A stretch of DNA of 64,000 nucleotides from Rhizomys pruinosus (lineage: Eukaryota; Chordata; Mammalia; Rodentia; Spalacidae): NCBI GenBank assembly GCA_009823505.1, contig VZQC01005688.1, forward strand, positions 510,670 to 574,669. The letters are read 5' to 3'. The notes under the pieces were generated by a model. It did not search any database and was not told where the DNA came from. It worked only from the letters and a program-made list of their open reading frames with translations. Positions 21,081 to 35,200 of this stretch are shown piece after piece. Each line of letters begins with the position of its first letter. Position 1 is the first letter of the stretch. Position numbers and translations under genes: made by a program.

Positions 21081-24000
21081 AAAAAAAAGAAAAAAAAAAA
21101 AAAAAAAAAAAAACTCTGGAGAGACTCAGGCGAGAGAAATGCAGGTAATGTTATGGTGGAGTGGCAGGGACTTGGGTGGATGGGGGCAGCGAAGGCGAAG
21201 CAACTTAGATTTGAATCGAGAAATGATGTTGTGACCTACGGAAAAGTTTAACAATGGTAATAATATATAACAAAATAATAATAATAAAATATAATAATAA
21301 TAATAAATGTGAAAAAGCTGTTCCTTGTACCTGAGATGGTGGTGACTCTCTCCCATTCCTGTTTGAACACTAGATTCCTGCCATAACATCTTTTACCACC
21401 TATAGCTAGAATGAAGTGTCTCTCCCGGAACCTGTTGCACCCATTGCAATAAACTTTTGTTTAAACAATCACGCACTGGCCCTCCTGTCTCTAGCCTCCT
21501 GCTAGCATGTTCCTACTGCAGCTGTGCATTTATCATGAACCCAGTCTAGAGTCCTGCCAGAGCCACTGCTCCACCTCATCCGATATTCTTCGAATTCAAC
21601 TTCTGTCTAGGGAGTTTTATCACCTGTACTCGTTTTTTAAAGAGCATCTCAACACAATAAATACCATTTACAAGGTTATAAAAAACAAAAGATTGCCTCA
21701 TAGTTGTAATATCAATCTCTGTAGCGGTCTACATACAACCTCAAAGGGACGAAAGTAACGTAACTTCGACATTTTCCCTCATTATATATACTCCTATACA
21801 TAGTTGGCTACTCCCTCATCTTAGCTACAAGCATTCCTCTATACCTTGCTTTTATTTTGACCCCTCCGCAAGTTGTTATTTCAGCCCACAAGTTATAATT
21901 TACACGAAAATGGTAGGTATAGCTGTGACATTCAAGCAGAGGACGCAATTCTCTCTTAACAGCCCTGCTGTTTGATGAACCGCAATGATTTCCCTATGTC
22001 CATGTATAATAGGGAAGAAAATAGTACTTCTCGTCAATATTTCCAACCTAAATTTATAGAGATGGTCACCATATATGGCTCTGTGGTGCAATTATTCACT
22101 CGCTAATATCCAGTCTTCTGATTAACATTTTGTTTGTAATCCGACCAAAATAAGATCTACCTCTGCGCGTAGAGTGTGCGAAAATTAAATTCCCTTCTAT
22201 TAGCGTGTTACTTTAACGGCCGCATCTCGGAGTAATAGTGTGACATAGCTCGGATATCTTGCTTCCACCTAAGTAGTCTCTCTCTCCTCACATGATATTA
22301 CCAGGAGTTTCTCCATAACTTTGCCTGGATATGATAATGATTCATTCTTGTCCAGGGGACTCCCTCTCTACAGACTTGGCCTTACGTCCTTTTCCACCAG
22401 CACATCCATGTTTATAAATGGCTTTTTGAGTACTTCGTATATCTCATGATGAAATATTTTGCTCACGTAATTTGCCATTATGAACCAAGTTCCCTGGTAG
22501 TCCATCTGGTCATGAATTCCATTAGCCATAAGCAGTTTGTACAGCATTAGATGGTCATGATTAGGATCCACTCACTTGTACTCTCCTAAGAACAGTCTCG
22601 TGCGATCACTACTATGCTGACTCCTTATGACAAATCCTCCATATTTGCTATCGAATAGAAATGTTTGTTCATGTCCAAGATAGTTCAAAATTCACCATGA
22701 TACGTGATGAGGCCTATCTAAAGTTTTCTCAGTACTAAGTGTCTGAGATTGTTAAAATACAATTTCCAAATCATAAAAAATATTTTACGATGTAGGCCAA
22801 TCCACCTCTATTATAGGTATCTCGGTTGTATATGTATTCATGATGTATGTATACATAGTGAAAATTGCCTTAGGTAATAGATTAGAACATATTACGACGG
22901 ACATGATTAATCCTTTTGTGAGGGATTAGTTAAGTCCAAGCTAAACTGCAATTATTATATAGACTCTATGTTCTACAGTGCACAGCAGCTTCAACTTCAG
23001 TTGGGCAGCTATATCCTAGTTACCACACTTGAAGCAATCAGTGAGTACACAGCCCTCGGGCGTGTGGTCTAAAACAGGCATAAACCCTGTCCCTCTGCTG
23101 CTCACTCACCGCCCCAACTATGTGCTCTGCTGGTGAACCACCCTGCCCATACGTTGGCCTATGACTTTTCTTGAGTAATTGGTCGTAGTGTGTCCATAGG
23201 TTTGATTCCGTGGAGAACTGGTAATTAATCTATGATACAAGCGCTCTGGTAAGCAGAGTGTATATCTATGTACTGACCAAGATAGTACGCAATAAGTTCC
23301 TGTAAACTCGAGCTATAGTCACAAATGCTTCTCTCAAGTGTACGCGCGCGCGCCAATACTCTAGCAAACATAATCAAACGATAAACATTAAACTCGGTAG
23401 AATCTCATAAGTGACATACAACATGGAGAGCGAAGAGGACAATAGTGTGCACAGAAGTCCAAGCTCCACCTCACAATGCGACAGTGAAGTACTGAGTATG
23501 GTGTGTGTCTCAACAATATGGCATATTACATAGGCAAGAGGTGGGAGTAGGGAGTTTTCATTTAGTGACCAGAGGAAATCACCAACGAGGATGAAGAACT
23601 AACTTGTCTTGGGATCGTGTATTCCATAGGTGGTCTGCCTGTAGGATTAATTACTGCTCAACCAAAGTCTTCCCTTTTTTCATAACACTAACAACACTGC
23701 TGGGAAGATTACCTACTTGTGTGAGGATCCACATCTTGCTGGAGTTGCGTATATGTTGCATCCCCTAAAGGGTAACATATAAAGTTACATTCTTTCTCTA
23801 GTTTTAATGAACTATGTTTTAAGTGAATGCAATACATCTCATCACTCAAATTATCGATAGTATTATCATATAGGCACCTCCATATTGAATGATAGTTTCA
23901 GAGATACGATATCCAGCATGAACAATTAATTACTAGATTGCGCAGAAAGTTCCTCAGGGCAATTATATCCCACAATACTAATCCACTATGCACACATGTA

Positions 24001-26452
24001 TGCGAACCTCAGACGCACGAGAACCACCCTTGTCGCATCTATGACCCCTACCCAACGTCCAGCAAAGTGGCCCAATGAAAGAAAAGTCACATAGAAAAAG
24101 ATATGAGCCAGCTTTCATCATGTGTGAAATATGGACTACAGGATCCATCCAGCTTCTGAAAGCAAATGAGCCTTACAGGAAAGAGATTTGAGAAGCCTCC
24201 AAAGGTACAGTGGAATCACCAAGAATAGAAATAGAAAAAACAGGTGAGAAATCAAACCTTATTCAATCAAGCCAGGAAAGCCGTGCCTATATTAAAAAGC
24301 CTCTTCTAGGCCAGTTTATGAATGGTCTATGAAGGCGAAACCCAAAGACGCAGATAAACACTATATAGCATGTACAGTCATGTACCTTGGTAACTCTGCT
24401 GATTTAATCTTACCGAATACCCTTCTAATCTATAAAAATCCCATCCAAATTCAAGTTATATAAAAATTATATGAAAAAATTTTAAAAAATTATCAAAATA
24501 GTGAGTGTGAGTATTACCAGAGACCAAGAGAATTTGTCGGGACAACTATTGAGACAGAATACTACACTTCCACTCACATGAGTTTAAATAACAGAGGCAA
24601 AGAGAGAGGAAGAACCTCTCTCTCAAATGACAGAAGTATATGTTCCGATACAAGCCCACCATACACAGCTCATGCAGGTCCAACACACGTGAAAATTCCT
24701 ACAGACATAGAAGATGGCTTGCTCACTACCATAACTTAAAAAAGATGCCAAAATTCACATAGAGTTACTCGAATCAAAAATATACTGAGTACCGAGTCAA
24801 TATAGTTACAAATTTGAGATACTAGTTCAAACAGGATAAGTAGATTCAGTAAAATGTAACACCATCCCCACCACTCGATTATTGACACTCCCCGGATATT
24901 GTTACAGACAACACACTACTTACATCGATACCAAATGACAAAGCACCAAACAATCCCCTCTCTGGATACCCGCCGATATTCGCTTTACACCGCCATAGGC
25001 TTTAAAAAGAAAAAAAACAAGAAGTGAAACCAGGTTGTGAGGCATAAATTAAGGACTGGAGGAAACAACCACCGAGAGCACTAACACATCCACGCGTCTA
25101 ACAATTTACATATCTCCTGGACTTAACTGACAGCTTGTGTGTACTCATTACTATGGGATAATCGGGTATCCTTTCAAGAACGTACAAAGTAATCCCATGC
25201 TGGAGGCCTGCTCTCTCCTCATATTATATACATACGGATCGTCCTGCCCCCGAGAGCTTGATACTTCGGAACAAGAGATATACACTACTTATGCATTGCC
25301 AACCTCCACGCCAGGTATTACCTTATCACTAGTGATCACCGTGGGCAAAAAGTATCAACATAGTTAGCTCAATTATGTTTAATGAAGGAGTAGAATGAAA
25401 AAATCTTCCATACATAGAACAACGAATGAATTAGATAACTTAACTGATGTTCTAGGATTAAGAAACCAACACTTTGAAGCAATACTTGAAGCAATTCAAA
25501 ATGGACAAGGTAGAAAGGTACAAGATCTGTAACTGTCCTGAGTACACATAGCAGAAAGTGAGACAATCAGTAAAAACAGAACGTGTGGCCAGAAGCTAGC
25601 ATATCCTATAGACTATACAATGACAACAGGCAAGTAATTGGTGATGTGAAATAAGGTAAGCAGGGATATAAGCAACACTAAGACCTATGCGTCATAACAC
25701 CTCACAAAATATCTCATCGTGTGACTAAAAAAATGATCTCCAGATTACACCAAGACAAGTAGAAGATTCGACTGTGAGGTTGCTGAACTATGGAGATTAG
25801 GACATACCAGAAGCACGGATCTGAATGGGATGCTCTCGTCTCATACACATATGTAAACCTACATTCTCTTTTACCCCTCCAAGAGAATAGGATAAACCCT
25901 CAACACTATGGTGATAAGGGATGAGAGAGACAAAAGTTACGAGTATCACATAAATAGAGCTTATATGAGAATTATGGTATGTCGAATATTGAATAAGTGA
26001 GTTATATGAATTATAGTTTGTTGTGTCTTCCTATATTTTACTTTCATTTCTAGCCGATCTACTAGAAACCGATACCTCCCTATATATGCCTTTAAATAGT
26101 TACTATACATAATTCATAGAAGCATGTTGCAAGAAGAAAGGACCAGATGTACATTGTGATTGTTATCTGTTATAGTATTCTTTTGTACTATCCTTCACAT
26201 AAATATATTTGGAATTTATGCTCATCTCTATTAGTACCGCTACAATATATCTAGAACCTACATGTCTTCGCACGCTCATTCACCCCACCACACACGGCTA
26301 GAGCTGCGTGTCATTTCTTAGACATAAACATGCGGCTTTCCATCTTCCTTAAGTCTTTGGCTTCGAGATACTTTTCCCTGGCATTAGCTTGACTGTGTTT
26401 TGTATGCAGAAGTTCACTGTTTCAGTTCAGTTCTTTAATGCAGTATTATAGT
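20219..26452. repeat. Error-laden duplicate of 16084-20217
   Basis: 20219 to about 21560 matches the clean copy with scattered single-base deletions and insertions. After about 21570 the match survives only in islands, for example 'AAATCAAACCTTATTCAATC' (24250) and 'AGAAGTTCACTGTTTCAG' (26409). The length inflates about 1.6-1.8 fold with spurious dinucleotides such as CT, AG, TA and GT. This looks like uncorrected single-pass long-read sequence used as gap fill. No feature should be annotated from it. It duplicates the L1 tail, the L1 5' region, ORF1, the ORF2 start and the reversed L1 tail. Confidence 0.88.
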
Positions 26453-29400
26453 TAGGCATAGTCTCTTCCGAGCTTGTTGGTTGTTTTACCACCAATGTAC
26501 ATTATGCCACAAACATGCTCTTCTCACCTAAAAGCTCAGCGTCTGAGGGGCCCATCTGACCACTAGTTGTAAAGAGATTCTACAACTGTAGCCCGGTAAT
26601 CTATTTTAGGCCACTAGGCAGTTTCTCACTAGAGTTTTGAGTGTGATGTTTACCATATGCCATTTTTCGCTCTATGTGTTGTCCTTTCTTCAGATTGCAG
26701 GCGGTAGTTAACTTCACTCAGACTATATTGTCCTCTAGCTCACCAGCACTGTTTTCTCTGCTCAACATGTACATTCGTTGATGTCGTCTTTCTTTACTTG
26801 CTGTCTCAGAAACCTCCATTGTGTAGACATGGATACCACCCACATTTCTCTATCACTCGCAGAATTGAGCAGGTCATTGTCAGAGGTAGTGTGCCAGCGT
26901 CCTTTGCCGTATTTAAAGAGCACGGTAGCTGCAATATAACATATGGCGTGCAGTATTCCTTGGTAGGAGATAGCGTACAGAGCTTGAGGCGTATCAATGC
27001 CCGAGCGTTAAGTTGGTACTCTGCTGTGCGGCTTCGAACTAATGGTGGCAAAGTAGTCGTCATTCCAAAAGTTTACTTTCGTCAAAGGGTCTTCTCCATC
27101 TCTCAGCGGTGTGCTTTCCTAGGTGAGCGCAGTACACGTTAACCAAAATTATCCACCAGACAGTTGGGAGTGGCGAAGTGTTTCCTCCGGTTATCACACC
27201 ACAACCATCTCCTAGCAACTTTATATCATCTCAATTGTTCATTTCTGTATCCTAGCCAGTCTTATTTGGTTTAGTAATATATTGATTATCTTAAAGGTGG
27301 TGGATAGTCATTTCGTGTCAGCTTTTGCCCTTTAATCGCGACTCAGTGGATGATGTGAGCGTAGTTCTTTCGAGGTAGATTTTTCAGATCTGAGGTGCTC
27401 TAAATTACCTCAGCCTTGTGAAAATAGTCCTGTCTCAGTGTCTTTTCTGCCGTTCGCGATCTGATGTTGAGCGGCGTGGGGCGTTGTCTATTGCGTTTAT
27501 TTACTATTCAGGGTTTTCTAGAGTAGTTTTATATATTTATTCTAGGAAACCATCAATGCTCATCTTGTCAGATTGATGCTGCGAGTGATAAGAGATTCCT
27601 CCCGATCTGTGGAGTTGTTCTCAGTTTCACTTCTTTGATTAGTTTCTATAGATAAGCCTTTACAGAAGTCTTTATAGTATGATGGTGATATATTGATGTT
27701 GATAGAGAGTGCCCAGTTGTCAACTTGTCGACCATTAATTCTTAGTGTTTCCACGGCGGGCTTGTCGTGAGATGTGTTCAGGAAGTGTTCCTTTCTGAAC
27801 CGCCATATGTTCTGCGTTAACAGTACATGCTGCTCAACCTCTCCTTCTCTAGTATCTTATTTTCTACACTCATCTCAAGCCGATTCTTTTGTGGTTCTTT
27901 CACGGTGAGTCTTTAATCTCATTCCTGGAGGTTGATTTTATCTTCGCTACAGGCTGTCTGAACCGTAGCGGCGTGGGTTAAATCATACCATGCTTCTACA
28001 AGTTGTGATCCAGTCTTGCCAAACAACCACATTGCCCATGAAGAGGCTGCCTGTCCCTGTGTGTGCTTCCATATTGTGTTTGGTTTCTGGCCCTTTTTGT
28101 GCCAAACTATAGAGTATAGGCCTCAAAAATTCGGTATAGTGGCTCACGCTCTCTCTCATGCGCGATTCTTCGGTTTTTGTATATCTCTCCATGTATGAAA
28201 GTCAACAGGTCTGTTTGTGTGCTCGCTCAAGAATAACCAGGCCGTGTTTATATGTCTTGCACCTCCTTCTACATAGCTCTCTGTAAGTATAGTTTAAAAT
28301 CTACGCGTATAGAGATCCGCTCCATGTCGCGCGCGCTAGATCTTTTCCACATTGAGGATTAAGATTAGCTAGTTGCAGGGTTCCTTTTGTTTTTTCCACA
28401 TGAATTTAAGAACATTTGTTTCCAAGCCTGGGAAGAAAATCTTGGGGATTGTTATTAGGTGGAATCCTGTCAACTTTAAAAATCTCTCGTATTGGACAAT
28501 ACGTATGCGATTGAATGCTCTTACTACTCATGTGACTTCACTGTTTGTACAATTGTGTGTATTACCTAGTTTCTCTCTCACTAAGTTTGCCAATGCAGCC
28601 GAGTAGGAAGGAGAATATTTTTCACATTCTTCTTGAGTTTCTTCTTGCACTTATCTTTCTTTATTAGTGCTCTATAAATCTTATCTGTATGTTGCGACTA
28701 GTATATGGTCTATGGTATAGTGCTTCTGTCTAGGTTCCGTTATGAATATTACTCATACCGTAATACATGGCTTCGCTCTATTTTGAGGACTATGATGAGT
28801 AGATACAAGATCTCTATGTGGAATACTTTCTCGAGTTGCTTTGTATATTTGGTGAGAATTATTATACATAAAGGCAGGCGAATTGTACATTCTCTATTCA
28901 TAGAGAGTATTGAATTTTGTATCCGTGCACGACTTTTGCACTGAAAAGCTGTTAATTCTCCGTGTTTCTATTGGTTTTTCTGCCGTGTTGTTAGTTCTAT
29001 ATATCAAATCCCTTATCTCAAGATGTTCAATTAACAATTCTGTATTATTCAGCAACATAATGGCCGAGTGATAGAATTATTTGGAACTTCCTCTTGCTCT
29101 GTCTCCAAATTTACTATAAGTTTTAGTAGCTGTATTTAGTATCTTCACTGTACCCCATGGATATAATTGTATTTAACTTTTGACCTGCCAACTGTGTGTT
29201 CTTCCGCTCTTATTGCAGCATCTCAGCCAAGGTTGCCTTTCATAAAAAGTCAAATACTAATGTTGAAACGCACGTGTTTTACCCCAGGAAAGTCGGCCTT
29301 GTTAGCTATACTGATGAGAATCGGCAAGCTCTGCCTGTACATTGTGCCTGGTACCGAGAGTTGACTGATAAACCTGCATGGACCGTTATCTGGGAGCTCT

Positions 29401-30180
29401 CTAACCTGGTTACAAATTTTCGCCCTCTATCTCTAGGCATAGAATAATGCTGGCTACCTAGCGGGCTTATCCCTCGAGGATACATGAGTGTGCTGTTCGG
29501 ATATATTCGAATGCAGTATGAAAGGAGCGAAAGCCTTCCATTGTCTAGTCTCACATATACCTGTGTATAATACTGCTCGTGAGAATGTGCACTCGAAGAT
29601 CCTTCTTGTGTTTATGGCTCTATAGGTGGATTTATGTCAAAGGGCCACCTCTCATATGAGTTGCGATGTCGCTGTGACTTTTTATAGCATGAACTCATGA
29701 TGTTTAGAAACCAATGACATTAGATACCAGGTGTACCCAGGCGCATTCTTACGGATTGCAGGACATAAGAAGCAGCCATTGTGATCTCTGTATATATTGC
29801 TCGATCGTCCATCTTTGCAGATACCGCCCAAAATTTACCTGTATGCATTTGATTTCATACTCGATTTTGGATAAATAGATGTTGGTATTGTAAACTATCA
29901 GTTTTCATTCGTATCTCTCATGATTGTGTTGTTTATATAAGTTAGACTTCTTTTTACTACGATTTTATATAGATTGACACCAATCCCTGGTCATATATCC
30001 CTCTAGACAGTGGTTAAAAATTATTAATATTCTACAAACATTCTCCGGAATCTTAATTTTCACCTTAGCTGTATGCCCAACAATGTGTGTTACGACACAT
30101 GAGTTCAACCATGTTATTCTTTCTAACATCATGTCGTAAAAAACATAATATAGATCTATCATTATAAAAGAAATTCAGCT
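26453..30180 (-). pseudogene. Noisy gap-fill over the body of the reversed L1
   Basis: Reversed ORF2 words appear in the expected order. 'CTTCTACAAGTTGTGATCCAG' (27992) is the complement of the CRRMKLN region. 'GTCAACAGGTCTGTTTGTG' (28200) and 'TATAGAGATCCGCTCC' (28308) follow. 'TTTTCCACATGAATTTAAGA' (28393) and 'CTTGGGGATTGTTATTAG' (28441) come next. The stretch therefore extends the reversed L1 whose 3' end is at 19991 and 26.1-26.45 kb. Noise inflates its length, so true size, boundaries and reading frames cannot be stated. Confidence 0.65.
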
Positions 30181-31640
30181 ATAATTCGTAAGAATCATAT
30201 AAATGCTCTACACCTAAACCTTATCTCTTCTGTCGAGCACCAATAACCTATTCTCCAAGATACTCATATACAACGGCAACATCTTCTCCCCATTCGGCAC
30301 AGACACACCCTCTGCCTCTATACACCCGCCCTTCAATGCTCAGATCATCTGCATCAGTGGACTCCAATACCACCCTCTGAGGACACCCTTAATTGGACCA
30401 GTGGTGTCCTCAATCCTGAACAAATAGTCCACTTAACTCGAGAGTTCTTTATACACAATCAGCATGTAATATCTAGAAAGAATAGCAAGTAACTTATTTT
30501 AAAAGTACACCAGAAGGAGAGCGCTCACAAACAAATCATATCCTTAAAACTGCATTTACTATACCGCATTCACTTCTCATAAGAGATCCCACTATTTTAC
30601 TTTGATGGAATTAATTGTCTCTCTCTTCTCCTCTACGCTACCGCACTAGAGATATATCTACTCCTCACTAATAAGTCGATTTATACACATCAATATACTG
30701 TTCGGACGATACGACCGAAGACTTAAAATTAGATAATACCTTCTACAGAGAAATAAAGAAAAAGATATATAGATAAGCTAATTTACATAATCCTAATATT
30801 TTTTTCGGGATCGCTATCACATATTCTTCTCACTATACATCTCAAAGATTTTAATATTAAAGTACTAAGTCTCCATTTAAAATCTCGACATACACCAACA
30901 TAAGTTCACGCTCCCTACTGATCTACTAAGTAGACTACGCAATGGTGTATAAGTTCAAAAAGTATCAACTACAACTCAAATTTAGATTAATTAGAAGGAA
31001 ATGAATTAGTGCTAGTCAAGCCCAGGATAGATAAGAGGGCGGGATTAGAAAAGAACATTTCCTCTTGAAAACTGAGAATGGGCACAAATGAAGAGTTTTG
31101 AATACGAGGCACAACAAATATAAACCATTTAATGAGATTAGATTACTCCTCATAGTGATATTGGCTTACTAAGTAAAGTACCTAAGAAGGAGAAAGATTA
31201 GTTATAAGCCCCTTTGGCGTGGCGTAGACACTACTTAGATCACACAGAAATGAGAGAGCGAAATCTAACCATCTTTGCTACTGTGATCTGATACTTCTGC
31301 CTAGTGAACTGATGTATACATTGATGACACGGTGCAATACCAACGACATTAACATTTCTTCTAGATATACCCTCAACTCTGCACAACAATGTAATGAACC
31401 TTAGTGAATAAACAAAAATCAGAGCAGAAATCATTGAAATAGAAACAAAGAAAATTAAAACAACACGAACACAAAGAAAAAAATTCAACGAATCCAAAAA
31501 TGGTTCTATTTGAGAAAATAAACAACGACGTAGGCAGACCTCCTAGCCCATGTTAACCATACCATCCAAACATCTGTGTCTATACCAAATAACCTACCAT
31601 AACAATTAGTTACTGTTTAAAACTACCTATATATCTAAAT
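30181..31640 (+). pseudogene. Noisy continuation of the sense L1 ORF2
   Basis: 'CAGAAATCATTGAAATAGAAAC' (31430) followed by 'GGTTCTATTTGAGAAAATAAAC' (31501) corresponds to the ORF2 linker region (EIxEIETKK ... WFFEKIN) on the plus strand. The orientation switch at about 30.2 kb is thus the far side of the reversed L1, where the ORF2 cut at 19990 resumes. The error density is too high for exact reading. Confidence 0.55.
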
Positions 31641-31667
31641 TGCATGTGCTTCATTAGTGTGATCGAA

Positions 31668-32256
31668 AGGATTTTATGCCTGGACAAGCTGGCAGCCCAT
31701 GAAAGAAAACAGCCAGAACATGACTAGAGGGAGTCCAGACAACAACAGCTCCATAGAAAGTAGAACTGTTTTGCTTCTCAGCCACCTGTGCCCCTTTTCT
31801 AAGCCTAGGGAACCAATCTGCGGAAGAGGGGGACAGTAGTATATGTAAGGGCTAGCAATTTGGGGTGTGAATTTGGTGAACACACAAACAAAATAGAACT
31901 GGACACATTTGATCAACTTGATGAAATACAAGGCCCCCCCTCTGGATGGTAGCGCGACCCATGAGACTGGTGTGGGTTTTGGGCACAATGTTGCAAATTT
32001 GGTTTTAACTATGAAGGATGCTTATACTTCACAAAATTATACTTATTTTGTTAAAAAAAATGAAAACAAAACAAAAACAAAGAAAGATGGATTGAAAAGT
32101 TACGGACAGAATGCATTATCTGGGATGCGGACGGTGTGGGGGTGGGGAAGGTAAGGGAAGGGGTATATGCCTAACTGGAATTGGAAAATGATGTATGAAA
32201 ATTACACAACAGGCATCAATAAAAAAATAAAATAAATAAAAAAAAAGAAAAAAGGA
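31668..32256 (+). mobile_element. Retroelement with L1 tail inserted in ORF2
   Basis: 32088-32225 is the L1 tail module (ACAGAATGCATTATCTGG, a G-rich run, AATGATGTATGAAAATTAC, CATCAATAAAA) with an A-rich end to 32256. The upstream 400 bases are not recognised. ORF2 sequence lies on both sides, so this is a nested insertion. Confidence 0.6.
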
Positions 32257-35200
32257 GGCAACTCCAAATCAATACAATTTTGATTAAAAGGGAAATATCA
32301 TAACAGACAAGGAAAAGATCCAGACAATCATACGGGAATACTTCAAAAACCATCTACCAAGTTTGAAAACCTACAAGAAAAGATGACTATCTGAATCCTG
32401 AGAATCACCAAGCTCAACCAAAAAGAGATTGACAACTTAACAGACCTATAATATATCCGAAAGAAATTGAAGATGTAATAAGAAACCTCCCAATAAAAAA
32501 GCATAGCCGCAGATAAGGTTCACAGCCACCAGAATTCTATTAAAACATCTTTCAAAAAGCTTACAACCATTATTACTCATACTGTTTAGAAGATTATAAT
32601 ACAGAGGAATTTTCCCCAAATTACCTTCTTATGAGCCAGCATCACCTAATTACCAAAAACCAGACAAAGGACACAACCAAAAAAGAACTATAGACCCATT
32701 CTCATTAATGAACACATCGATGCAAAATTCTAAAACAACAAATAATTGCAAATCACATATATGGACCCAACATAGAAAAGATCATCCATCATGACCCAGT
32801 TGATTACAATACCAGAGATGCAGGGATGGTTCAACATATGAAAATCAATTAAATTCATCAGCATATAAAGGACTGAAAGACAAAAACCACCATGATCATC
32901 TCATTGACACAGAGAAAGCCTTTGACAAAATCCAGCATCCATTCATGCTTAAGTCTTCCAAGAGAATTGGATTAGAGATCATTCCTCAATGTAGTCAAAG
33001 CATATACAGGAAACCCACAAGCCAATATCATCCTAAATGAGGAAATGACAGAAACATTCCCTTTAAAAGCAGGAACTCTGGCAAAGACTGCCCCTGTCAC
33101 CATGCTCCTCTTCACTATAGGGCTGAACCAACACTGCTAAGGCAATAAAGCAAAAAAAGGAAATAATAAAGGACCTACTAATTGGAAAGAGAAGTCAAGC
33201 TAATCCTTTTTGCTATGATATGATTGTTTACTTAAGGATAGGCTAAAAACCTCCATCAGAAAAACTCCTAGAAAACCAAATTAAGAGCTTCAAGTAATGG
33301 AGTGGCATGATAAAAAATTAACCTTAAAATCAGTAGCCTTCTTATACACCAACAACAAACAACTTTGAAGAAGGGAATTCAAGGAGACTTCCCACTCACA
33401 TAGCCTCAAAACCAATAAAATACCTAGGAACAAACCTCAAAGTACACCAAGATCTCACACAAAAAAACTTTTAAACCCCTGAAGGAGGAACCAAATAGCA
33501 AAGAACATCAGAAGATGGAAAAACCTCCCATACTCATGGATTTGGAAAATTAATATAGTAAAAAATGTCCTTCTACCTAAACTCTTTGTATAGATTTAAT
33601 GTAATCACCAATTAAAATACCCAAGAGTTTCTTCACAAGCTTGAAAAAAAATAAGGTCCTAATTTCATTTGGAAAAACAAGAGACCCTAGAAGCCAAAGC
33701 AACCCGAGAGAAAAGAGCAATACACGAGGAGATCCATACCAGACTTCTAAACTATACTACAAGGCTGTAGTCATAAAAACAGCTTGGTATGGCAAAAAAA
33801 TAGAACCTGTTGACAAATAAACAAACTATTGATAGATCTAACTTGAGCACATACAATTTCAGCCATCTTCATATTTGGCAGGGGGCCCAAGTAGGACACA
33901 TAATGTGAAGAAAAGCATTCTTCAGCAGTGGTGTTGGCAAAACTGGATCTACCACTTGTAGAAGATGAAATTAAACCTCCTACCTCTCGCCCTGTACAAA
34001 AAGTCAACTCCGATGCGATTTAACCGGACTTCAACATGGGGCTGGAGAATAGCCTAGCGGTTAAAAGCACCGACATAGCCTACGGAGGACCGCGTTCGAT
34101 TCACCCCAGCCCTCACATGGCGGCTAAAAAACCGTCTTTAACTCCAAATCCAGAGGAGAACTCCAAGATCCAGGAATCCGAGACCCTTTCTGACCTCCGC
34201 AAAGCACTGCACGACCACGGGTGCACAAACTTACATGCAGACAGTACATCATACACATTCAAAAAAAAATTAAATAAAATTAAAAAAAAAAAAAAAAAAA
34301 AAGACTTCAACATGAAACCCAAAACTCTGGAAGGCAATAGAAGAAAAAGTTAGCAAAGCAGACTACAAGACATAGCATTAGGAAAAGACTTCCTAATTGG
34401 CGGCAGCTGCGTAAGAATTAAGGTCAACAATTTGACAAATGAGAACTTATTAAACTCAAAAAGCTTCTTTGCCCTACATCAAAAGAAAACAATCAAAGAA
34501 GTGAGAAGAAATCTCACCGAGTGGGAGGAAACCCTCACCTCAGATACATCTGACAAAGCGATTGATTTCCAAGAAATATATAAAATCTAACTTCACCCAA
34601 AAACAAAGAAGAAAGAAAACCAAAGACACCACTCATAAAAGATGAAGCAAAGAACTGAACAGTGACTTCACAAAGTGAGGAATTAGAGAAATGGTCCAAG
34701 GAAACACAAGAAGTGCCTCAATGTCGCTAATAATTAAGAATTGGCAAACCTTAAAAACCACTTTAAGACCTCCACCATCTTACTCCAATTAAGACTGGTT
34801 AGGATCAGAAAACAAATGATACCAAGTTCTGGAGATGTTGTGGGGAAATGGGAACAACTCATCCACTGCTGGTGGAATGTAAACTCATGCAGCCACTATG
34901 GAAGCAGTGTGAAGAAACCCTTGGAATCCGACTTGGAATGAACTTGCCACCCGACCACAGCCATACCCACTCCTGGGCATGCACACACAAGACTCATCTT
35001 ACTGACAGGAGATACATGCATAAGCCATGTTTATTGCAGCTCTCTTCCAAATAGCAAGGAGCTGGAACAACCCAGTGCCCCTCGACTGACAATTGGATAG
35101 AGAAAATGTGCTCCATCTAACAAAATGGAGTTCTATGTAGCCATTAAAAGAAAGATGACATCATTGCAACTTTTACAGGGTAAATGGATTGGAACTAGAA

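Noticed and set aside
26798..27142. 114-codon plus-strand ORF in the noisy region
   Set aside because: The underlying sequence is unreliable and shows no domain; the frame cannot be trusted.
21570..31640. Candidate novel genetic system or horizontally acquired DNA
   Set aside because: Ordered islands match the clean L1 copy, and the length inflation and dinucleotide insertions fit sequencing error.
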